From positions 4,306,936-4,370,935 of the forward strand of contig CM041200.1 of the NCBI GenBank assembly GCA_023078555.1: a DNA stretch of 64,000 bases, in the 5' to 3' direction. This document shows positions 11,608 through 22,600 of this stretch, in pieces. A program made the position numbers and the translations under genes. The first letter of the stretch is position 1. The number at the start of each line of letters is the position of its first letter. The notes beneath the pieces were generated by a model. That model did no database searches, was not told the origin of the DNA, and saw only the letters and a program-made list of their open reading frames with translations. Source of the DNA: Ulva prolifera. Lineage: Eukaryota; Chlorophyta; Ulvophyceae; Ulvales; Ulvaceae.

Positions 11608-13424
11608 TCAAAGTTTACTTTGAAGTGATGCTGCAGCCTCAGGACTTGCGCCCGAAGGCATGTTTGAAGGCAACACCAGCGGATGGCCAAGCAACAGCCC
11701 CAGGCTGTGAAGCGAGTCCGCTCCAAACCAGTGGCGGTACCTTGCATCGATCCCATCCCCATGCAGAATCATGAACGGAAGCCCAAATGCCTCCTCTTCC
11801 ACGGCCTCTGCTGTTGCGGCCTTCAGCGTGGCTCTGCAGCCTTGGCCTTCGCTCTCCTTCAACAGGGCCTTCCCCTCATCCTCACTGAAGCCACTGTCTC
11901 TGCATGTCAGCCACCATCAAGGTCGCCGGAGGTGGTATCTATACGCCATGCAGGCGCCCCTGGTAATACTCGTTTTAGGGCGCATGGCCGATGCTCCTAC
12001 AGAGTCAGTCGAGACAGCACAGCAGCTTGGCACAGTCAGATTCGCATTCCCCGGCGCCGCACTTACCCGGTCTGCACAAACTCGGACCTCTTCGGTGCAG
12101 AACCACACCGAATTATAGCCACCACTGGTGCGCAGCCGATGCCAACCATGCTGAGTCTACACCTCCGTTAGTCCCCAACGATTCGGAGCTATACCGAGGC
12201 CATCGATGATTGGCTTCAACGTCTGTGCAAAGGGTGAAAAGATGACATGTATTTTTGTTGAGATACCACTGTATGTGCTGAGATGAGTGGAGGAACTATG
12301 GTTGGCCAGGATGCAGAGCCTGGGGAGAGGGAGAAATGCACCTTGCATCTGCCAACAGCATCTCCGGTGTCAACTGCAGCTCCGCTCCGCGATGGTCAAA
12401 CATCACGTTCTGGAAGACTCTGCGGATGAGCTCCCTGCATCGCTGGTCGTCACTCCCCTGCGCACGCACCCAGAGCATCAATGGAGGTTGGCAGTGGTCA
12501 AGAGCAACCACGGGCTGTGCGCTGATCGATGCGCCCACAGATCATGGTAGTCTGCATCAGAAACAGGGAGCTGCTGCACCATGGCGCCCCTCCATGAAGA
12601 GCTCCGTATCTGTGTCTCGAAACATGCTGAACTCTGCAATGCTCGGCTGCCTGGAGCTTTGAGGCGCTGGTGGCATTCACAGCAGCAACGAGCTACATGT
12701 GCGATTGCCCATTCCTGCTCCATGTGTCTGCAGCAGAGGACTTGCGCAGCGAGCCGTCTATGCCAGCATCAGTGACACATGGCAAGGTTGGTCGACGCAG
12801 CCCAGGGCCTGACGACCGCCGCTAAGTGCAGCAGTCACCGAGCAGTGGCCGCTGGGGAATTGACCGCTCTGCGACACATCTGCACAGCTCATGTTCCGAA
12901 ACCTGGCCATGGGAGCGCACATGTCTCTCCAGGGCTACCACCAGCAAGCGCAGGCCAGGGGTGCTTCTGAACGGCTGTGGCGTGTCTGCATGGGCCAAGC
13001 TGTTTATGGGCAGGCCTCGGAACGGGATGCCATGCAGCTTTGCCGTCCGTCGGATGTCCTGGAACAGATACTTCCCTGCACCAGCAGTTGCTTCGAGATG
13101 ATAGTGTAGGCTTCATGGACGCCTGGTTGCAACTGTTGATGTAGAATGCGGGCAGCAATGGGACACCGGCATCACCTTTGGCTGGCACAGCTCTTGCTGG
13201 AGGGCGGTTGCCCACAGCCTTGAATATGCCGCTGATGAAGACTGGCTTGTACGTCACTGAGACTTGCCATAGATATTTGACCCTGGACCAAGGCGTGCGT
13301 TGAGCCTGCCCAGCAAGGCAGCATCCCTTGCGTCAGCGTTGCTGTACCTTTCTAGCAGCTCGAACGCGATGTAGCTGAAGGGCGACTCGACGTCAAAGTA
13401 GAATGTGATAGACTTTGCTGCCAT
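11608..13424 (-). CDS. Kappa-class glutathione S-transferase
   Basis: Five exons (13424-13348, 13282-13176, 13075-12903, 12442-12342, 11899-11608) join in phase to 249 residues; human GSTK1 has 226. The fold is DsbA-like thioredoxin with a helical insert. Residues 8-20 (FYFDVESPFSYIA) match the GSTK active-site segment, with Ser14 equivalent to the catalytic Ser16 of the human enzyme. The next match is the SGIFKAVGNRPP block, corresponding to the LITGIMKDSGNKPP region. The C-terminal EEEAFGLPFMILHGDG and HWFGADSLHSLGLLLG match the glutathione-binding cis-Pro and SDR segments. It should conjugate or reduce substrates with glutathione in mitochondria or peroxisomes; no clear targeting peptide is visible. 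The C-terminal tail is about 15 residues longer than usual. Introns are 65, 99, 460 and 442 nt. Confidence 0.9.
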
Positions 13425-13825
13425 TGCGTGTGATCCTCGCGAAATCGCCGTGCCCAGCCCTGACTACGCAACAGCAGGTATGCAATGCAATCGGCCCACA
13501 GCTGCTTGCAAGTCACGACAAACCCGTTGACCCAGACTCAAGGGCGATCATCGCAGCTTATATCACTCAACGTCGTATTGCTGCCGTGTGCAGCTGCTGC
13601 TGAACAAGTCGAGCGGTGCACGCACGCAAGTGTGCTCCTATCATCAAGCAGCTGCGCTCTCACAACGTGCATGTGCCCTTCGCCACTATCAAGAATCCTC
13701 ACACCGCACCACGTTCCTCCACACACACATACCTCGTTACACTCGTTCTCTTTCACTCTACCCCTCGTACCACACACCAGCTGCTGTGCAGCGCCCCATA
13801 GCCGCAATCATACACATGCATGCGC

Positions 13826-16800
13826 CTACTTCCCGGCCCCGCCCAGGCGCAGCACCTGCAGGATGCGGCCGCCACCGGGCACAGGGTGGGGCCCCTCGTA
13901 CTTCCCGAGCTGCGCCTCGGAGTTGGCCTTGGCGAGCTTCACGAGGATGTCGTGCGCGGCGGCGACATTCTCCTCCTTGCCCGCCCACGTCTTCAGGGTG
14001 CTGGACTGCAGGGCGCGGCCGTACGAGAACGTGAGCGCCCAGGGGGAGTTGGGGCACGCGTCTTGCAGCGCCTGCACACACACAGCCATGCATGTGAGCC
14101 ATGCAAGGGGGGGCGTGTGCGTGCGGTGCATGCTGCGCCTGAGATCTTTTTAGCGTATAAGCTAGACACCACGCCATGGCCATGGCTGCGTGCACCGCAG
14201 GTGCCGCAGCCGTTGCAAGCCTGCTGCAGTTTGTTGTGAGCTGACACTGCAGCAGCCGCTGATGCGCTGGCTGCGACGGATCTCCCGTGCGGGGGGGAAA
14301 ACAGAAATCCCCGCAGCAGGAATCTGGGAATGCACAGCATGCTGACAGCTTCAGCCAGGCGGCACGCGCATGCATGCGTGCGGCATGCATTGCGATGCTT
14401 TGGCTCCGTTGCAATGCCTAGTCTGTTGTGGTGCTCTGCCATGCAAAGACTGGATGAAGTGTGTCCTCAAGTGAATCTGTATGGTACGTCGCGGCCATGC
14501 TGCGTGCTGTGCTGTGTGTGCTGGGGCCGCACCTGGAGGTTGAGGGTGGACTCCTCCTCGGACATGCCCCCGGAGAGGAAGTGGATGCCCGGCACGGCGG
14601 GCGGGATGGAGCGCATCATCGTTCGCACCGTGAACTTCGCGACGTCCTCGGGGCTCGCGACGGGAGCGTCGAGGCCGGGCAGGATCATGTTGGGCTTGAG
14701 CAGGATGGCGTCGATCATGACGTCATACTCGTTGAGCATGCGGAAGACGTGCGAGTACACGCGCTCGGACCTGCAGAGCAAGGGGGTGGGCGGGGGGGTA
14801 AAGCTATGCTCTGCTGCTGCGCCCAGAGACCCCGGGGCGCAGGGGGCATTGTTTGGCGGGCAGCCGAATGAGCGTAGATGGCATGTGGCAGAGCAGGGCA
14901 GGCTGCGAGAGGGAAGCAGAGGGGCTGCGTCCACCACATGGTACATTTCAGAGACGCGTCCTCTGCGGCGCAGGAGATGTGTCGCAAGCGCGGCGCCGGA
15001 GAGGCCGGCAGCACTGCCCCCGTTGCGCGGCAGCGCCGCACAACATGACAGCACACAAGAGGTGTCGCCCATCACAGCCAAACGCATGGATGATCGGTGA
15101 GCGACCTCCCCACACAACTGCCAGCTGTACACGAATGCAAACCACTGCACCTGCCGATTGTGTCCGCACAGGTGCATCACGAACGCATGCAATAGTGGCT
15201 AGAGGGGCGGCACCAGTAGGCGGTCTCCTCGATGGTGTAGGTCCCGGGGCCCAGGGTGACCTCGGGCTCCACGATCGGCACGAGGCCGCTCTCCTGCGCG
15301 ATCTGTGCGTACCGCGCGAGGCCGTGCGCGTTCTCCGCGACCGCCGTCATCGACGGCCCCGAGCCGTCCTCGTTGATCTTGAGTACCGCCCGCCACTTGG
15401 CGAACCGCGCACCCTGCAGCACGCCGCGCAGTCGGTGCGGGTACAAGCGGGCCGTGTGTGTCCGCGGCACGCGTCCACATGTCGCGTCAGGAGGCAGTTT
15501 GCGACGTGTGGCGGCGGCAGGCATGAGCATGCGTGCGGCAACCGCCGCACGCCGACGTAAACCCTATCCCAACCGCGGAGTGCCACAATGCCAGAGCAGC
15601 GCGGAGACTCGGGAGGGGGAGGCCATGCATTGCGGTGACCGCTATGAGTGCCATTCAAAACGAGCGCCCGCCGGCCGGACCGTGCGGGGGTGCGGAATCC
15701 TGAGAGAGTGCGGGCGCGGCCTGCATCTCCAGGCGGTTCTACACGGGCGGATAGACATGCGCCGGAGTGGGCAGGATGCATCGTGTGCTGCGTACGTGAG
15801 CCTCAGAACCACAGCCAAGTGAGCGATCAACAGCGCCTCTGCGAGGCTTCGTGAAGAATCTAGCAGTGCTCATCTGGTTGCATCATTGGCGACACGGCAG
15901 GAGGGCAAGCGCCAGCTGCGACTACAAGAATATTGCAGTGACGATGGGTGTATATCACAGCACTGAGGGACCTCGCCACAGTGGGGGGTACCTACCTGCT
16001 TGCGGTAGGCCCTCATGCGCTCGCCGAGGCCGTCCAGGCCCTGCGTCGCCGTCTCGCCCGGGGTGCCGGGAAGCTGCTGCAGGCCGGTGTCGACCTTGAT
16101 GCCCGGCTTGATGCCCTGCTCCGTCAGCACGTCCACAAACGGCTTGCCCTCCGGCGTGCTCTGGTACAGCGTCTCCTCAAACATGATGGCGCCTGCACAC
16201 CCCCCAGCACGCTCAGCACACACAGCATGGAACCGCCTGCCGCTGTGCTCCCGGGCGCAAGCTTGCGCCCCGGCCACAAGTCGACTGAATTCCTGTCGCC
16301 GCCGCTGCGCTGTGCTGTGCTCCGGGCGACCATGACTGTTCATCTTCTCCGCCCGGCGCGACAGCACTCGGCATAAATTCCCACCGCGCTCTGATCAAAC
16401 CGCCAGCCCCCACATCATACATTCAGCACGCATAGCACGCAGAACGGCGGCGCACCGGAGATGTACTGGCCGAGGCCGGGCGCGGTGTAGAGGCACTGGC
16501 GCCAGGCGCGGCGGTTGTCCTCCGTGTTTTCGACGTCGACCGTCGCGAGCCGCTTGCCGGTGGTCGCGTTGGACTCGTCCGAGGCGAGGATGCCCTTGCC
16601 GCGGGTGGAGATGTACGCGGCCGTCTCGCGCAGCTCGTTGGCGTAGGGGTTGCCGGCCTCAAACTTGGAGGTTCGGCAGAGCTGCGCGAGGCCGCGGCTG
16701 GCGGGCCGCGCGGCGCGCGCGCCGCCGACTCGGCGGGCACCTGCAGGCGGCGGATAGTCTGCCTGATGCTCCTGCTGTGTGCTGCGTGCTGGGGGGAGGC

Positions 16801-16831
16801 AGGCGTGTCCGGTGAGCACGCCGTGCCGCAT
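13826..16831 (-). CDS. Fructose-bisphosphate aldolase, class I
   Basis: Five exons (16831-16456, 16192-15996, 15413-15214, 14770-14533, 14071-13826) join in phase to 418 residues. The class I signature is complete: [36 protein letters not shown] (Lys203 in this model) and LLKPNM (Lys283, the Schiff-base lysine), then [11 protein letters not shown]. It cleaves or forms fructose 1,6-bisphosphate in glycolysis, gluconeogenesis or the Calvin cycle. The modelled N-terminus has about 55 extra Arg/Ala-rich residues that could be a plastid or mitochondrial presequence. However, intron-like CAGCACGCAGCACACAGCAG lies there, so the true first exon may be further upstream. The C-terminus ends in a Gly-rich extension rather than the usual short tail. 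Confidence 0.93.
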
Positions 16832-17890
16832 GCATGTGCTTGGGGCTACCTCAGTGGCCCATCAACAAGCCATTCGCTGAATTATGTGTCCGCCTGGGGC
16901 GAGGTTTGCAGAGTGGCGTTGCAGCGGGTCCATGCCAGTGGTCTGCTTAGTTGCTGGGATTTCAGCATGGTCACGACCGTGGTTATTCAGCCGAGGCAGA
17001 CCGGTGTCGCCGAGACAGACACTGCGGTGGGGACGCTGATAAAGATCGCTGGCCTGGACGTGCGCGCCAACTGGCCGTCGCAAGGAATCAGTAACCCTGG
17101 AATCTACTCAAGTGTGACTCTCGCCGTATCGGTGGCGTCTCATCACGGCAATGACACCGCGCTTGAGGAAGACGAGTGGGACGGCGATGGCTACAGCTCG
17201 AGTTGAGCTCTTGCTGATCGGAGCCACGCACGGCTCCTTCAGCAACCTAAGCGTGGAAGATAGTGTGATACAGCTGCTGCACAGATGGCGCGATGCGTTG
17301 TGAAACTAGTTTCGAGGGCGTGGTCACAGAGCGCGATCACGCTTCTGTGCCGAGCGTGGACTGTCAAATGCGCTACAGAACGAGAACACTCCCCTGAAGT
17401 TCCAGCCGGTTTATGGACGCTATTGCATGGCTAGATATGGCGTTCCTGGAGACGCCAGCGTGCGATAGCTGCTTCGCCGTGTTGCTTGACCACGTGCGGC
17501 TCCATTACAGAAGCCTCGGCAAACGAGCGCACATGGCGAGCACATAGATTGTAGCTAAACGCTGCATTCAGAAGTCACTGAGACGGACCTTGCATCTTGG
17601 AAGCTTGCATGGCTGACCTCGTTTTGCTACGGTGCGAATATGCCGGACACTGTGCGGTTCTGCAAAGTCGTAAAGAACAAGCACTCAGTATTTTCACCAG
17701 CAACGTCTATCTATGTAGTTACTTACAAGTCTCAATTCGGTGATATGTCGGCATTGGTCTAGTTGCGCTGGTGCAGATAACGTGGCCACTGGTGCAAGCA
17801 TGCATGAGACGAAGACCATCCAGATGGGTAATTCAACGCATGCCCGGAGCGGTCGTACAATTGAGGACCCTCGAAGCTTAGATTTACACA
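16832..17890. other. Aldolase 5' flank and intergenic DNA
   Basis: The aldolase promoter should be here. A plus-strand frame ending at 17206 (acidic tail DEWDGDGYSSS) has no recognised domain. A minus-strand ATG-led, transit-peptide-like frame near 16967 could be an upstream aldolase exon but lacks a convincing donor. Nothing else is supported. Confidence 0.35.
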
Positions 17891-18988
17891 TACCGTATCA
17901 CCGCTAATTATTGAGACCACGTGCAAAATTTTCGGTGGTCCAAATTTGGCCCCGCTAATTCTACGCGGCTGGTCCAAAAAGTTCAAATCCTTGATACATG
18001 CTGGTCCAATCCATTCGCGGAGTGCACTTTCAGCGGCTTTATGCCGCCGTCCCAATCGAATCGTACGGACTGCGTGTACCTACCGCTCTGCTCGTACATG
18101 CCTCGTGAAAGCGCCTCGGTATTGCTTTCTCATTGCAGGCCGCTTGTCCAGATCCGGGCAGGCACACGCACAAACGCTGCTTGTATGATCAAACTCAATT
18201 AGAGCAACTTTATAATGCGACTATTAGTATGACTGTGTCGAAGGCAGTTCCTGTCGTACGAAGTTCCGGCCGTTTTGTGACAGAACTGCGGCAATAGCTC
18301 AGCCACAGCAGCAGGCTCGCTGCAATGCTGATTGACGAAGGAAGTATGGAAAGTGAAGAATGTGTCGCTGCCCTTAGCACTTCTTGATGCGGAGGCAGTG
18401 GAGCGGCCGCAACAGTACATGAAGCTAACAAGCCATGAGGCAGAAGTCGCGGCCCACCTAGCGAACTCAAGGGAAACGAACGCATCGCTAAATTTTAATT
18501 GACTGTCCAATCATGCGCATAAATGCTAGGATCTGCAACGTCGACACGAATCTGCAGCGTTATCGAGCAGCGCTCGCGGACAAGCCTGAGCCATCGAAGT
18601 CACCAGCGAAGCCATTTGGGAACGTCCAAATTTTTTCTGAGTGATGAGTTCCGGCGCTGTAAGCGAAGCTGAGGTGTGTCGCGGCCTGCCTTATCAATGT
18701 TGATCGCAACAGTTGTGCAGCGCTGTAAATAGTCACTTTGACGCCACATGCGATCACCAGCTAGCCCAGTCATGTTATCCTGCTGTACTTACATGTCATG
18801 ACACCATGACATGCAGATCTCGAAAACCTCGTACATTGGTCGAAAAACTCAGCCTCAGCGAGAAACTGATAGCATTCTACAATGTAGAGTCTACATCATG
18901 GACAGCTAGCCCGTGCAAATCAGAAAAAACTCAGATGGAGCTGCATCCTCTGGCAAGACAGGCAGGTGTGCTAATCTGCGGCTAGCTG

Positions 18989-19018
18989 CCATGTGTGTAT
19001 GTGTGTGTGTGTGTGTGC
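18989..19018. repeat. GT microsatellite
   Basis: A short run of alternating GT lies inside the transposon-like element, followed by a CTGTCTGTCTGTG run. Confidence 0.85.
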
Positions 19019-19232
19019 CACTGTCTGTCTGTGTGTCGACCATTCTTTTTTATGCTGATGTGCTTCAGAGCTGCTGAGAATTTTAACATACTGAGAGAAT
19101 ACAAGATAGCTTTGCTGCAGGCTTTGGTGCCAGGATCCCAGCACATGATGCAGACCCGGGCATCGTGATGGCAAGCTTGGCTCCAGCTGCTCCACTGCCC
19201 ATGTGGGCGGGCAGAGGCTGTGCGAATGATTA

Positions 19233-19308
19233 GTGCTGGCATCGCTGGGAATGGCAAAAATACTTAGTCCAGCGAGATGAGTGCTGGCATCGCTGGGAAT
19301 GGCAAAAC
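19233..19308. repeat. 48-bp direct tandem duplication
   Basis: GTGCTGGCATCGCTGGGAAT and the following GGCAAAA recur with a 48-bp period inside the transposon-like element. The copies are nearly identical, which suggests a recent duplication. Confidence 0.85.
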
Positions 19309-19683
19309 TACTGAGGCTTATACCTCACTGCTGATAGGGTACATGCCAGATGCACATTTTCTGGTTGTAGTGCCCTGTTAAAGCATCCTAATTAATTTGA
19401 CCTTTTGGACTGGTCCAATAATTAGAGTGCCCGTGGACAGCTGGTCCAATATTTAGCGGTGACCGGCCGCAGTGGTCCAATTACTTAGCGGTGACCGACA
19501 AGACGGTCCAATAATTCGAGGTCTCAATAATTAGCGGTGATACGGTAGTTCATAATTGTCAGCGCAAAAGAACACGAGTGCGCCATCTACCTTCTGCAGG
19601 GGAAGCCCAACGTTGGTATTAGGAGGCGCGGGACGTGAATATGGCCCACAGCCACGTCACAGCCACGTCACTATCTTAAACAA

Positions 19684-22600
19684 TCAGCCATTCAACATAT
19701 GCCTGAGGCTCAGCATCTCACGCCGGAGCTCTGGACTCCCTTCCCTCCGCAGCTCGGGGCTGCTGGCAGCCGAGCTTGACAGGTCAATGCTGCAGTCTCG
19801 ATCCCGCCACAGCAGCTCCGCAGGCCTAGACCCACCACCCATGCCGAGGTCTAGCACATCATCCTCCGAACAAGACAGCGACACCGTAGGAGAGCTCGTG
19901 GGGGCTAATGCATGTGCACCAACACCCCCCCCGCCCCACCCGGCCGCCGCCTCACCTCGGGCTGAGGAGCGCGCTCGAGGCGAGAATTGATTCAAGGGCG
20001 CCCGTGCGCGGCGCCCCGCGCCGCGACCGCTCCTCCTGTGCCCCCCGCAGGCCTCCTCGATTTCCCGCCCCTGTGCCCCGGTCTCCACTGCCGTGCTCCT
20101 CGAGCTTGAAGCGGACACTGTGCGCGGCCGGCAGCGCCCCGCCTCGCTCCCGCCCTGCCCCGCCCTCGGGTCCGCCGGCACGCGGAGCCTCCGGGGAGAG
20201 CAGGAGGGCGTGCAGCGGGAGCGGCCGCGGCGCCGCGCGCTTACCCGTGCCGCCCTCCTCCGCCGACCCTCCTCCGCCACCGCCGCTGGCCCCCGGCCCC
20301 CGCTGCGGTCTCGGCTTTTCGGGGGTGGCTCTGAGCTGCCCCGCGGGGTGTGGGGTGTGCCGCCAGGGCGATCCACGCGAAGAGGCGATCTCTTGTATCC
20401 GCCGCCGCACGAGCTGCTGCTGCTGCTGCTGCCGATCGCCACCGGGGACCGCGGCCGCGCCGTCAGGAGCTGAGGGGTCGCTGCCCCCATGCTGCGCTGC
20501 GTGCTGCGGGGAGGCGGTGCGGACGCCGGAGCTTGGCGAGGCGGGCGCGAGCCAGCCGCAGCTGCTGCGCAGGTGCGCCGCTCCCCCACGCTCCTGCGCT
20601 GCGCGCCGGTGGCCACCGGCGGAGCCGATGCTGTCCCGCATGGGGCTGCCTGAAGGAGTTCCGGGCCAAGGCAAGCAGTCGCGCGAGGGGTCTCCGGGAT
20701 CAATGCATGAGGAGGATGCGGCGCAGGAGCTGGTGGCGCCAAGGCCAGGCCTGCTGGCATCGGCGCGGGGCCACTGTGCGCTGCTGCTGGTGGCGAAGCG
20801 TGGCGGGGACGTGATCGAGCTGCTGATGCATGGGCCACCCGAGTCTGCGGCCCTTGCGGCGCAAACTGCAGGAGGGTCCCCGGACGTTCGCAGGACAGCG
20901 CTGCAGAATCCGCCGTGCGGGTGGGAACAGGCTGCTGCGGCAGGACCGTCGGAGGGTGCCTGTGGGGGCGCAGAGACAGATCGATCAGGCACCCTGCAGT
21001 GTCCAGGGCTGCCGCCGAGCCCGCCCCGGTGGTCATGCTCAGGCCAGGATGGGGCGGCGGCCGCGTGGTGTGGCTGCGGACTGCTGGGGACGGAAGCGGC
21101 ACGCTCAGCAAAGCCGAGCCCGGTGTGGCTGCTGCCCGCAGCTGCCTGAGAGGCATGCATGCGCCCTGCAGGGGCGCGTGTGCGGACGGGCACTGGGGGT
21201 CGGCCGGGTGCGCCGGAGTGCTGCAGGTGGCCGGCGCTGCCGGCGCGATCCGGCGGCGCGCGCCCGGCGCTGCGGCCGAGGGTCTCCCGGGCGTGCTCAA
21301 GCAGCGCGCAGAGCTTCTGCTGTGTCTCGCGGAGGCTGTCGGAGATGGTGCGGCTGCCGGCCGCGGAGGCCGCGGCGGCCGCGCCGGGATACGGCCCGCC
21401 GGCACCGCCGCCACTACCTCCTGCCTCTGCCGCGGGACCTCGGCCCCCGGACCCATACAACCCAAGGGTGTGCTCTGGCGCAGCCGGGAGCTCCGGGGAG
21501 ACAGAGGGAAGTGCGGGGGGCGGGGAGTCGGCAGAGTCAGGGCGCCTTTCGGCAGAAGGCATTCCGCTTTCGAGGGGCCGGTTGACAGGCGAGAAGACGG
21601 ACGAGCGGTCCCGGGGGGAGGAGGAGGACAGTGGGGAAAGGTCAGGGTAGCGGGGGGCGGCAGGGGGGGTGGGGGGCGGAGGGAGAGCGATTGGATGAGG
21701 GCCGCGATGCGGGACGCTGCGGTCTGCACAGCAGCGGCGGAGTGATTCGCGGGCAGCTCCAGTGTCAGGTCGATGTGGCGGCGGGTATCTGCATGCGGTG
21801 CACGCGGCGGTCGCGCGGCGGGGCCGGGCCACAGCTGAACATAACACTGTAAGACACACAGAGGCTGGGCGTCACACCGGTGGCCGGGTCGCAGCCCACA
21901 CGCTCCTGTGCGGCCATCTCTGCAGCTGGAGGGTGCGTCGGCTCACGCTGCGGTGCAAACACAGCCTGAGAGGCTGCTGCTTCACTCGCGTCAGCAGGTG
22001 TAGCAGGATCGGGCTCGCTGGCAGGGACGTCGGTGTATGGCTCGGGCTCTGCATGCGCCGGGCCGTCCAATTGTGCACGGCTACACGTGGCCACGCATGC
22101 ACTTACCAGAGCCGCTTCTGGCCATTACTCATATGACAGCCGTGCGGCATCACGAACAGGCACATCAGGTGCGCACCGGTGGCGACGTCGCGCAGAGCCG
22201 GCGCCGCAGCTGCGGCACGCGCCGCGTCAGTGAGCGAAGTCGCGTCTGCTGTCGAGGAGCCTGCGCGATGAGCCAGGCCCGGCCCCACCTGCAACGCAGC
22301 ATCCCTGCCCCCCCGCCACGCCCCTGCTGTGCGCTCCGGCACCCGAGCTGCTCGGCTCTCAGGCGCTTGATAGCTCCCTCGGAGCCACAAACCGGTTCCT
22401 CCCCGCCCATCCGCCGTAGGGCCACGTGCCGCCGCCGTGGCGGCCGGCAGGTCCGGCCGGAGCCGGTGGCCAGGATGCCGTAGGGTGGCCTCTGGCTGCC
22501 CCGCCTCCCGCGCGGCTGCTGCCTGCCCCAACCCTGGCTGGCGAGCCGCTGCGCTCGAGGGCCACGGACCATCGGCCGCCGCGTCCTCCTCACCGTCCGA

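Larger units (their letters stand above)
17891..19547. mobile_element. Non-autonomous DNA transposon-like element with 28-bp perfect TIRs
   Basis: Positions 17891-17918 and 19520-19547 are exact reverse complements over 28 bp, starting TACCGTATCACCGC. The outermost TA on both sides could be a TA target-site duplication, as for Tc1/mariner-like elements, leaving 26-bp TIRs. Inside each end, several copies of TGGTCCAAT and of TTAGCGGTGA form subterminal repeats (19410-19520, and a weaker set at 17930-18010). The 1.65-kb interior has only short frames and no transposase signature. It also holds a GT microsatellite and a 48-bp tandem duplication. Confidence 0.8.

Noticed and set aside
19908..21149. 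413-codon plus-strand frame
   Set aside because: It is antisense to the minus-strand gene, and its Cys/Arg/Ala-rich composition is that of a GC shadow.
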